Below are positions 57,566 through 64,000 of a DNA stretch of 64,000 nucleotides, one piece after another (within the stretch, counting starts at the first letter, position 1; every line of letters begins with the position of its first letter). The translations under genes and the position numbers were made by a program. The stretch is from CAVSJA01 sp963728145 (lineage in GTDB: Bacteria; Bacteroidota; Bacteroidia; Chitinophagales; Chitinophagaceae), in assembly GCA_963728145.1 (NCBI GenBank), contig CAVSJA010000002.1, positions 744,001 through 808,000 on the forward strand. Direction: 5' to 3'. The notes beneath the pieces were generated by a model. The model was given only the letters and a program-made list of their open reading frames with translations. It had not been told where the DNA came from and did not search any database.

Positions 57566-58667
57566 ACTTTAAATAATTTATAATTTGAGTAGCGGCCTGG
57601 GCGGATGCGTTTCCTCCTCCACTCAATAATTTCCAAAGCAAGTCATAATCTTTTTTTATTGAAGAAATTCTGGCTTTATCGAAGAGAATAGCAGATAGTT
57701 CTACCTCAAGATTTTCTTTGGTCAATTGATCCTGTATCAATTCCTTTACAACAAGTTTATTCATAATCAGGTTCACCAATGAAATATATTTCACTTTGAT
57801 CACCCGTTTTGCAATCATGTATGAAATGCTGCTTCCCTTATAACACACTACCTGCGGCACGCCAAATAAACCCGTTTCAAGTGTTGCAGTACCCGATGTG
57901 ACCAATGCAGCTTTTGAATGCTTAAGCAATTCATAAGTTTGTCCTTTTACCAATTTTACGCCGGGATATGAATCAAGAATTGCTGAATAAAACCCTTCTT
58001 CCTGTCCGGGTGCCTGGGCAACTACAAATTGGTAATCCGGGAAGATCCTGCTCATCTCAAGCATCACCGGGAGTTTCTTAAGGATCTCCTGTTTTCGGCT
58101 ACCTGGCAATAGCGCCACAATGGGTTTGTCATCGATCCCCGCATAGACAGCTTTTTCTTTCGATTTACTGATCACTTCAATCAGCGGATGACCTACATAT
58201 TCAACTTCATAATTCCATTTATGGTAGAACTCTTTTTCAAAAGGAAGGATCACCAGCATTTTATCGACGCAGCGTTTAATGATCTTAACCCTGTTTTCTT
58301 TCCATGCCCAAACCTGTGGTGAGATATAATAAATCGTTTTGAATCCATTTTCCTTTGCCCATTGACAAATGCGAATATTGAATCCGGGATAATCGATCAG
58401 GATGATCACATCTGGTTTAAATTCGAGAATATCCTTCTTGCAGAAATCAAGATTGCGGAAAATAGTACGGATATTCTTCAAAACTTCCACGAATCCCATA
58501 AAGGCTAGTTCGCGGTAGTGTTTTACTAATTGTCCACCTGCCTGCTCCATTAAATCCCCACCCCAGCAGCGAATATTCGCGTGCTCATCACGTTTCTTTA
58601 ATTCCTTGATGAGGTTACTTCCATGTAAATCACCGGAAGCCTCGCCCGCTATTATGTAGTAACGCAT
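57552..58667 (-). CDS. lpxB: Lipid-A-disaccharide synthase
   Basis: The 371-residue GT19 glycosyltransferase joins UDP-diacylglucosamine and lipid X on the cytoplasmic face of the inner membrane. Motifs are IIAGEASGDLHGSNL at the N-terminus, GGDLMEQAGGQL, FMGFVEVLKN, LIDYPGFNIRI, YYISPQVWAWKENRVK, LPFEKEFY, LLPGSRKQEI and VTSGTATLETGLFGVPQVVCYK. It follows surE and a small membrane protein, a frequent order in this phylum. Confidence 0.96.
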   Translation of the reverse strand: MRYYIIAGEASGDLHGSNLIKELKKRDEHANIRCWGGDLMEQAGGQLVKHYRELAFMGFVEVLKNIRTIFRNLDFCKKDILEFKPDVIILIDYPGFNIRICQWAKENGFKTIYYISPQVWAWKENRVKIIKRCVDKMLVILPFEKEFYHKWNYEVEYVGHPLIEVISKSKEKAVYAGIDDKPIVALLPGSRKQEILKKLPVMLEMSRIFPDYQFVVAQAPGQEEGFYSAILDSYPGVKLVKGQTYELLKHSKAALVTSGTATLETGLFGVPQVVCYKGSSISYMIAKRVIKVKYISLVNLIMNKLVVKELIQDQLTKENLEVELSAILFDKARISSIKKDYDLLWKLLSGGGNASAQAATQIINYLKSSAS

Positions 58668-58730
58668 TAGGCCGCAATTTATCTTAAATCATTGAACATC
58701 CTCATTTCCGGATTGAACAGGAGCACTATG

Positions 58731-58847
58731 TAGTCAAGTAGTAATCAATAATTAATAATCAATAATTGCCTGTTGCGGAAGGAGGGTATTAATCCTGAGC
58801 AACCTTGTGCGACAAGAATTATTGATTATTGATTATTGACTACACCG
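58731..58847. repeat. ATTATTGATTATTG palindromic repeat before lpxB
   Basis: The left arm (GTAGTCAAGTAGTAATCAAT, continued AATTAATAATCAATAATTG) and the right arm (ATTATTGATTATTGATTATT, then GACTAC) are complementary over about 35 bp and enclose a short GC-rich middle. A smaller relative is at 39804-39872. It lies in the 186-bp gap within the surE-lpxB unit. Confidence 0.72.
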
Positions 58848-58853
58848 AGACCA

Positions 58854-59147
58854 TCAAAGAAGAAATTTGAGTAAAAGCGCGCCTACTCCATAAAATATGG
58901 TAGCAAAGAAAATCCCTTTTGCGGTTTTGTCGCGATGGGTATTCAGGTAGATGGTTAACAAAATAATATTGAGTAGCAGGCATGGAACGATGATCCCTGT
59001 GATCTGGTTCTTGTTTGCCTTGATGAATTCAATCACTTCGCCTACTGAATACATTGAGAACTTAATGTAGTAATAGACCACGATACTGATCAGGGGGCCA
59101 ATGAAGCCAAGAAGCAGTCCGAATTGGAGGTTATCTTTTTTGAACAT
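58854..59147 (-). CDS. Small membrane protein between surE and lpxB
   Basis: The 97-residue protein has three membrane segments (about 9-28 FGLLLGFIGPLISIVVYYYI, 50-69 and 78-97) and short polar loops. Its start lies within the last codons of surE (17-bp overlap), so translation is probably coupled. Genes of this size in this place are common in Bacteroidota; the function is unknown. Confidence 0.78.
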   Translation of the reverse strand: MFKKDNLQFGLLLGFIGPLISIVVYYYIKFSMYSVGEVIEFIKANKNQITGIIVPCLLLNIILLTIYLNTHRDKTAKGIFFATIFYGVGALLLKFLL

Positions 59148-59934
59148 CTAGTTTCCAGGTTTTTTCGAGCTTGGTTTTTAGAACGTAATTCGTAAGGTCG
59201 AATTGTACGGGAACTACGCTCACATAATTATTTTCTAAGGCCCATACATCGGTGTCTTTTCCTTCGTCAAAATTTACAAACTGACCGGTAAGCCAGTAAT
59301 ATTTGCGGCCATTCGGATCGGATCTTTCCAGAAAGTCTTCTTCATATTTCGCGTAAGCCTGTCGGCAGATCTTGATTCCTTGGATCAATTCATCAGCAAC
59401 AGCGGGAATGTTTACATTCAGTACCGTGTGTTTGTCTAGCTTATGTGAAAGCATCTGCTCCACAAGAAAGCGGGCATACTTTTTCGCCGGTTCAAAATTC
59501 GCTTCAATACTGTAGTCAAGTAATGAAAATCCAATTGAAGGTATACTTTCAATTGCCGCCTCAACTGCCGCTGACATGGTTCCCGAATAGATCACATTGA
59601 TCGAGTGATTAGCGCCATGATTTATGCCGCTTAAACAGAGGTCAGGCTTGCGATGGAGGATCTTATCGACAGCCAGCTTAACACAATCCACGGGAGTACC
59701 CGTACATTGATAGGCCTCAATTCCTTCAAATTCGTTAACTGCATTCAAGCGAAGCGGTTGGCCAATTGTGATAGCGTGACCCATGCCGGATTGGGGCTTA
59801 TCGGGGGCTACTACCACAACTTTTCCCAGGTCCTTAACAGCTTCGACCAGATTTCGAATCCCCGGCGCAGTAATACCATCATCATTGGTTACCAGGATTA
59901 CCGGTTCCTGTTTTATCTTTTTTGCCTTGGCCAT
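59131..59934 (-). CDS. surE: 5'/3'-nucleotidase SurE
   Basis: The 267-residue phosphatase has the metal-binding N-terminus ILVTNDDGITAPGIRNL, then VVAPDKPQSGMGHAITIG, CTGTPVDCVKLAV, LCLSGINHGANHSINVIYSGTM and AVEAAIESIPSIGFSL. The ATG at 59934 gives the normal length. The frame extends 77 codons further upstream, but that part crosses the heptamer array and promoter region of atpG and has no family similarity. Confidence 0.95.
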   Translation of the reverse strand: MAKAKKIKQEPVILVTNDDGITAPGIRNLVEAVKDLGKVVVVAPDKPQSGMGHAITIGQPLRLNAVNEFEGIEAYQCTGTPVDCVKLAVDKILHRKPDLCLSGINHGANHSINVIYSGTMSAAVEAAIESIPSIGFSLLDYSIEANFEPAKKYARFLVEQMLSHKLDKHTVLNVNIPAVADELIQGIKICRQAYAKYEEDFLERSDPNGRKYYWLTGQFVNFDEGKDTDVWALENNYVSVVPVQFDLTNYVLKTKLEKTWKLDVQKR

Positions 59935-60107
59935 AATGCTGCGCAAATGTGATGAAAATTTTGGAACTAATTCATATCTAAAGCGCTCGCCGCGTTTTTT
60001 TTGAAAGTGTTCTGCGTAAGATTTATGAAAGAAGATGGGAAAGTTCCGGCAGAGGGAAACCATGGGATTTTTCTCCCAAACCAGGGGGCATTTTAGCCGT
60101 TTTGCCC

Positions 60108-60115
60108 TACCTTCG
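60108..60115 (+). promoter_or_regulatory. Minus-7-like box upstream of atpG
   Basis: TACCTTCG followed by CGGCC nearly repeats the atpD promoter box TACCTTTG with its GCGGCC flank. A matching upstream element was not found, so promoter activity is less sure than for atpD. Confidence 0.35.
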
Positions 60116-60124
60116 CGGCCGGTT

Positions 60125-60173
60125 GAGCAATGGGCAATTTGCAATAGGCAATTGACAATAAGCAATCGGCAAT
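60125..60173. repeat. Seven-unit heptamer array upstream of atpG
   Basis: Seven 7-base units ending in GCAAT or ACAAT (GAGCAAT, GGGCAAT, TTGCAAT, AGGCAAT, TGACAAT, AAGCAAT, CGGCAAT) are contiguous. They lie between the promoter-like box and the atpG start and would be part of the leader RNA. Confidence 0.82.
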
Positions 60174-60248
60174 GGGGACGATTGAAAATTGTAGAGAAAT
60201 CCCGAAATGAAGCCCAATATCAAATCTGCAATAAGAAATATAAAATAG

Positions 60249-61130
60249 ATGGCTGGTCAGTTAAAAGAAGTTCGAAACAGGATTAAGTCGGTACAGAATA
60301 CCCAACAGATCACTAAGGCCATGAAAATGGTGAGTGCTGCAAAATTGCGCAGGGCGCAAGATGGCATTGTTCAGATGCGTCCTTATGCAAAAAAGCTTAG
60401 TGAGGTACTGAGCAATATCGTGAGCAATTCGGAGGGAGATCTCGGGATGAACCTGGCTGTAGAAAGACCAGTTGAGAAAGTATTGCTGATCGTTATCACG
60501 AGTGATCGCGGTCTATGCGGCGCTTATAACTCCAATATAATTAAGATGGCCAAACAGGTCATCAGGGAAAAATATAGCAGCCAGGCTGCGAAAGGAAATG
60601 TTCAGATATGGAGTATTGGAAAGAAAGGATACGAGCATTTCTTGAAAAATAAATTCAAAGTTGATCCCGCGTTCAAAGACATCTTCCTGAATCTCAATTT
60701 TGAAAATGTTCAGGCATGTTCGAAAGCGGCGAGAGAGGCTTTTATGAATAAGGAATTCGACAAAGTGGAGTTGATCTATAGTGAATTCAAAAATGCGGCG
60801 ACTCAGCGTTTCGTGACAGAAGAATTTCTTCCTGTTCCCAAAGTGAGAAAAAAAGAAGGAGCAAAGAAGATCGATTTCATTTTCGAACCTTCGAAGGAAG
60901 TTCTTATCGCGGAATTGATGCCTAAGATCCTCAATACACAATTATATAAAGCAGTTCTCGATGCAAATGCAAGTGAGCATGGCGCAAGGATGACAGCAAT
61001 GGATAAGGCCACTGAAAACGCCAATGAAATGTTGCGCAGCCTGAAAATTTCTTACAACCGGGCACGTCAGGCCGCAATTACCACAGAGCTTACAGAAATC
61101 GTAAGCGGCGCGGCTGCTTTGAAAGGTTAA
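60249..61130 (+). CDS. atpG: F1F0 ATP synthase subunit gamma
   Basis: The 293-residue central-stalk subunit starts MAGQLKEVRNRIKSVQNTQQ with ITKAMKMVSAAKLRRAQ. The middle has ITSDRGLCGAYNSNI. The C-terminus has SEHGARMTAMDKATENANEM and YNRARQAAITTELTEIVSGA. In most genomes atpG stands between atpA and atpD; here it is alone, 48 kb from atpD-atpC, next to scpB. Whether atpA is elsewhere cannot be seen. Confidence 0.96.
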   Translation: MAGQLKEVRNRIKSVQNTQQITKAMKMVSAAKLRRAQDGIVQMRPYAKKLSEVLSNIVSNSEGDLGMNLAVERPVEKVLLIVITSDRGLCGAYNSNIIKMAKQVIREKYSSQAAKGNVQIWSIGKKGYEHFLKNKFKVDPAFKDIFLNLNFENVQACSKAAREAFMNKEFDKVELIYSEFKNAATQRFVTEEFLPVPKVRKKEGAKKIDFIFEPSKEVLIAELMPKILNTQLYKAVLDANASEHGARMTAMDKATENANEMLRSLKISYNRARQAAITTELTEIVSGAAALKG

Positions 61131-61156
61131 TCCTCATTTGCAATTCTGTCCCAGTA

Positions 61157-61242
61157 TGGCGGGATGCGAATGTGCAAATGTGAACATGTAATTTCCATCG
61201 ATTCAAAACAAATTCGCATATTCGCATCCCGCCCCGGCGGGA
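61157..61242. repeat. Palindromic repeat between atpG and scpB
   Basis: GGCGGGATGCGAATGTGC and GCATATTCGCATCCCGCC form an imperfect stem. The right side also contains the TCCCGCC-CC-GGCGGGA palindrome (61227-61242), the seventh copy of that family in the window. Confidence 0.65.
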
Positions 61243-61261
61243 CAAACCGCACATTAGTTTT

Positions 61262-61996
61262 ATGGAAATATCAGCACTCATACCGCATATTGAAGCCCTG
61301 ATCTTCGCGAGTGATAAGCCATTGACTGCATTGGAAATCACTGACCTTGTGAATAATGCATTAGGCTTTATGGACGATAAGATAACTCTTGATCAGGTAG
61401 AATCATCTATTGAAGGAATTGTTGAGAAATACCAATCTGATTTTTATCCTTTCGCGATAAGTCAAAGTGGAGGCGGATGGCAATTCCTTACTAAAAAGGA
61501 CTACCATAAAACCATTGCGCAGCTGAATGGTGAAAAATTCCTGAAACGCTTGTCTACTGCTTCACTGGAAACGCTTTCGATTATTGCCTATAAACAACCC
61601 GTTACCAAGTCAGATATTGAAGCGATTCGTGGTGTCAGCAGTGATTATGCGATTCAGAAATTGCTTGAAAAAGAATTGATCATTATTACGGGTAGAAATG
61701 AATCGATGCCCGGTCATCCGCTGATCTACGCCACTTCGAAATCATTCATGGATTATTTTGGGTTGAATTCTCCAGAAGATCTGCCGAAGCTCAAGGAAGT
61801 GTACGATGATACCATCGTGAATCCCACTTTCGTTGACGACATTCCAACTGGACAAAATTCCGGTTCAGCGGAATCAGTTGAAGAAAGTATAATCCTGGTG
61901 GTAAGCGAAACGGGTGAATTGTTAGAAGGCCCATCCTCCGACAATAACCAGGAATCTGGCACCCAGGAAGAAGACAAGCCTGATACTGAGCAATAA
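61262..61996 (+). CDS. scpB: Segregation and condensation protein B
   Basis: The 244-residue protein contains two winged-helix domains. The conserved blocks are IEALIFASDKPLTALEI, TKKDYHKTIAQLNGEKFLKRLS, ASLETLSIIAYKQPVTKSDIEAIRGV and LLEKELIIITGRNESMPGHPLIYATS. An acidic tail of about 65 residues ends the protein. ScpB binds ScpA in the SMC complex that compacts the chromosome. The scpA gene is not adjacent. Confidence 0.95.
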   Translation: MEISALIPHIEALIFASDKPLTALEITDLVNNALGFMDDKITLDQVESSIEGIVEKYQSDFYPFAISQSGGGWQFLTKKDYHKTIAQLNGEKFLKRLSTASLETLSIIAYKQPVTKSDIEAIRGVSSDYAIQKLLEKELIIITGRNESMPGHPLIYATSKSFMDYFGLNSPEDLPKLKEVYDDTIVNPTFVDDIPTGQNSGSAESVEESIILVVSETGELLEGPSSDNNQESGTQEEDKPDTEQ

Positions 61997-62040
61997 TCCT
62001 TCATTGTTTTTTACCTATTAATGAGTACTTTTCAAGAGTA

Positions 62041-63303
62041 ATGACGACGCTTGCCCATAAACCACCAACAACAATTAATAGCCAAGAATTGTCTACGAAA
62101 TTATCTCCTGAAGTTTTGAGCAGCATTGCTGCGGAATTTGGAACACCCGTCTACGTTTATCATGCTGAGAAGATCAAGGAGCAATACGAAAAACTTTCAG
62201 AAGCATTTAAAGATAGTCCCACGGTTTTCTTTTATGCCTGTAAAGCGCTTACCAATGTGAGCGTTTTGCGCTATATAAAAAATTTGGGAGCAAATATTGA
62301 TTGCAGTTCGATCAATGAGGTAAGGCTTGCATTACAGGCAGGATTTCCGCCAAAAAGAATTCTGTACACTTCAAACGGAATTGCGTTTAGTGAGATTGAA
62401 GAAGCCAGGTCCCTTGGAGTGATCATTAATATTGATAGCCTTTCAAATTTGGACAAGTTTGGCAGCAAGTTTGGACATAGCTACCCGGTTGGCTTGCGTC
62501 TTCGTCCAAATATCATGGCTGGAGGAAATCTGAAAATATCTACGGGTCATGAGAAAAGTAAATTCGGCATTCCTGTTGATCAGGTAGAAAAGATCCTCGA
62601 GGTTGTTAAGAGGCATAATATCTGGATCAATGATCTTCATATTCACACTGGAAGTGAAATAACGGATGCGGATGTATTTGTAAAGGGAATTGAAGTTCTG
62701 TTTGATATTGTTCCTCACTTCAACGAACTCGAATCCATTGATCTCGGAGGTGGATTCAAAGTGCCTTATAAAGATGGAGATACTGAGACGGATATTCACT
62801 TACTTTCTAAAAAGATAAAAGACGCGTTTGACCTTCATCCCTTACCCGGAAGTAAGAAACTTCAGCTTTGGTTTGAACCGGGAAAATTCCTGGTGAGTGA
62901 ATGCGGTTATTTTGTAACCCAAGTGAACGTGATGAAAGAAACTGATGCTGCAACTTTTGTTAGCGTGGATAGTGGTTTCAATCATCTCATCCGCCCAATG
63001 TTTTATGATGCCTATCATCATATAGAAAATATCAGCAATCCGGACGGTCCGGAGAAAAAGTATTCGGTTGTTGGGAATATTTGCGAAACGGATACATTCG
63101 CCTGGGACCGTAAATTGAATGAAGTGAGGGAAGGAGATTATCTCGTATTTTATAATGCCGGCGCATATGGATTCGAAATGTCTTCTCATTTTAATTCACG
63201 CTTCAAACCTGCTGAAGTTCTCGTTAAAGATGGCAAAGCCCACCTGATCAGAAAAAGAGATGATTTTACGGATCTGTTAAAGAACCAGATCGATGTAGTT
63301 TAA
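62041..63303 (+). CDS. lysA: Diaminopimelate decarboxylase
   Basis: The 420-residue fold-type III PLP enzyme converts meso-diaminopimelate to lysine. The PLP lysine is in VFFYACKALTN. Further blocks are HIHTGSEITD, SIDLGGGFKVPY, the phosphate-binding FEPGKFLVSECG and the substrate block GNICETDTFAWDR, with YNAGAYGFEMSSHFN near the end. The Cys-Glu-x-D pattern fits DAP decarboxylase and not arginine or ornithine decarboxylase. It competes with murE for the same amino acid. Confidence 0.95.
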   Translation: MTTLAHKPPTTINSQELSTKLSPEVLSSIAAEFGTPVYVYHAEKIKEQYEKLSEAFKDSPTVFFYACKALTNVSVLRYIKNLGANIDCSSINEVRLALQAGFPPKRILYTSNGIAFSEIEEARSLGVIINIDSLSNLDKFGSKFGHSYPVGLRLRPNIMAGGNLKISTGHEKSKFGIPVDQVEKILEVVKRHNIWINDLHIHTGSEITDADVFVKGIEVLFDIVPHFNELESIDLGGGFKVPYKDGDTETDIHLLSKKIKDAFDLHPLPGSKKLQLWFEPGKFLVSECGYFVTQVNVMKETDAATFVSVDSGFNHLIRPMFYDAYHHIENISNPDGPEKKYSVVGNICETDTFAWDRKLNEVREGDYLVFYNAGAYGFEMSSHFNSRFKPAEVLVKDGKAHLIRKRDDFTDLLKNQIDVV

Positions 63304-63319
63304 TGATTAATTTTCAGGG

Positions 63320-63817
63320 ATGAAAAGATCCTTCCTTGTGATCATTTTACTTAGTGTTTTCCTGGTTACTGCTGCCCAGGATATGGAAAAATTCAGCCTT
63401 TATAAACCCAGGGAAAATGCTACGGTAGAATTGGAAAAAGCAATCAGGCTCGCCGATTCATTGGGAAAGCATGTTTTTGTGCAGATCGGTGGAAACTGGT
63501 GTGTTTGGTGCGCCAGGTTTCATGAGTACATCAACATGGACAGGCAAATCGATTCCGCGATGAAAGCGAATTATATTGTTTACAATCTTAACTATAGCAG
63601 CGAGAATCGTAACCCGGCAATAATGACCCGCTTAGGATATCCTCAAAGATTTGGATTTCCTGTTTTCGTTATCCTGAATCGAAAAGGCGAAAAACTCCAT
63701 ATCCAAAATTCCGCTTATCTTGAACAAGGCAGATCATACAACAAGAGTAAGCTGATGGAATTCCTGGACCAATGGTCCCCCGCCGCGATTGATCCTGTCC
63801 GTTACAAGAACTATTGA
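63320..63817 (+). CDS. Secreted thioredoxin-family protein
   Basis: The 165-residue protein has a signal peptide (MKRSFLVIILLSVFLVTAAQ). A thioredoxin fold follows with the redox motif W-C-V-W-C (GGNWCVWCARFHEYI) at about 58-64, the cis-proline region FGFPVFVIL and a C-terminal helix. It resembles thioredoxin_7/DUF255-type periplasmic proteins. It follows lysA at 16 bp and may be in the same transcript. Confidence 0.85.
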   Translation: MKRSFLVIILLSVFLVTAAQDMEKFSLYKPRENATVELEKAIRLADSLGKHVFVQIGGNWCVWCARFHEYINMDRQIDSAMKANYIVYNLNYSSENRNPAIMTRLGYPQRFGFPVFVILNRKGEKLHIQNSAYLEQGRSYNKSKLMEFLDQWSPAAIDPVRYKNY

Positions 63818-63820
63818 TTT

Positions 63821-64000
63821 ATGGGTGCAAACACAACAGAGTTTATTCGCCTGATGAAAGATCCAATCAGGTTCAGAATATTTCTTTTAACAAAATTACC
63901 CAGCGCCTATTTTGCTGGAGTAAGAGTAAGAGAGATCACTCCGGAGAAAGCTGTTGTTACTGTACCGTACAAATGGTTTTCGCAAAATCCTTTCCGATCC
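63821..64000 (+). CDS. DUF4442-like hotdog-fold protein, N-terminal part
   Basis: The frame starts at ATG 63821, three bases after the thioredoxin-like gene, and is open to the window edge (60 codons). MGANTTEFIRLMKDPIRFRI and PSAYFAGVRVREITPEKAVVTVPYKWFSQNPFRS match the start of the DUF4442 thioesterase-like family as I remember it. The catalytic part lies outside the window. Confidence 0.7.
   Translation, partial: MGANTTEFIRLMKDPIRFRIFLLTKLPSAYFAGVRVREITPEKAVVTVPYKWFSQNPFRS

Noticed and set aside
59935..60165. N-terminal extension of SurE by 77 residues
   Set aside because: The extension crosses the atpG promoter-like box and the start of the heptamer array and does not match the family; ATG 59934 gives the usual length.
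1..64000. tRNA or rRNA genes
   Set aside because: Gaps were read for T-arm and anticodon-arm patterns and for rRNA-like blocks; none was found.

Overview
The window is from a member of the Bacteroidota, most likely the Chitinophagia/Chitinophagaceae. The gene families are typical of that group: SusD-free secreted beta-propeller and DUF5723-like proteins, RHS proteins with ordinary signal peptides, FtsL-like, lipobox proteins and a short one-TM protein at 57392. Several genes are preceded by the Bacteroidota promoter box TANNTTTG, and GC content is moderate. No rRNA, tRNA or CRISPR array was seen.

Layout. 1-8.8 kb: outer-membrane protein (partial), metallophosphoesterase with a PQQ-type propeller, pyruvate dehydrogenase E2, dnaX, a lipoprotein and a GNAT-like enzyme. 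8.9-14.3 kb: S9 peptidase, atpD-atpC and an MFS carrier. 14.5-20.2 kb: an accessory island holding a coiled-coil/beta-barrel outer-membrane protein, an RHS gene cut short, an IS3-family element, and three paralogous small lipoproteins with an orphan RHS toxin tip between them. 20.3-24.8 kb: AlgH/YqgE, a histidine kinase, queA bracketed by two large palindromic repeats, and a DUF3052 protein. 25.0-41.9 kb: the complete division and cell-wall cluster mraZ-rsmH-ftsL-ftsI-murE-mraY-murD-ftsW-murG-murC-ftsQ-ftsA-ftsZ, closed by a strong terminator. 42-50 kb: a secreted protein, a TIGR01777 epimerase, a PKD/DNRLRE lipoprotein, an ABC-2 exporter, a metzincin protease overlapping a degenerate IS200-like transposase, and two long perfect palindromes. 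50-64 kb: fatty-acid oxidation enzyme, hybrid kinase, metG, lpxB, surE, atpG, scpB, lysA, thioredoxin-like protein and the start of a thioesterase-like protein.

The cell-wall genes form one pathway. MurC, MurD, MurE, MraY and MurG make the lipid II precursor, FtsI and FtsW polymerise it at the septum, and FtsA and FtsZ build the ring. MurE carries the DNPR motif of meso-diaminopimelate ligases, and lysA at the right end decarboxylates the same amino acid.

Reading quality matters. About 37 single-base insertions or deletions break otherwise ordinary, mostly essential genes between 8.6 and 13.2 kb and between 25.6 and 42.3 kb, while 43-64 kb is clean. These look like uncorrected sequencing errors, not biology. 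Coordinates below span the reconstructed genes and name each break. In one case (ftsZ) two errors cancel and hide a stretch of wrong residues.

The most interesting biology is the RHS toxin/lipoprotein island, in which a 64-codon toxin tip overlaps the start codon of its probable immunity lipoprotein. Next are an A9 run in dnaX placed to give a gamma subunit by slippage, as in Thermus, and a rich set of heptanucleotide arrays and palindromes that have spread between genes and also, in frame, into protein linkers.
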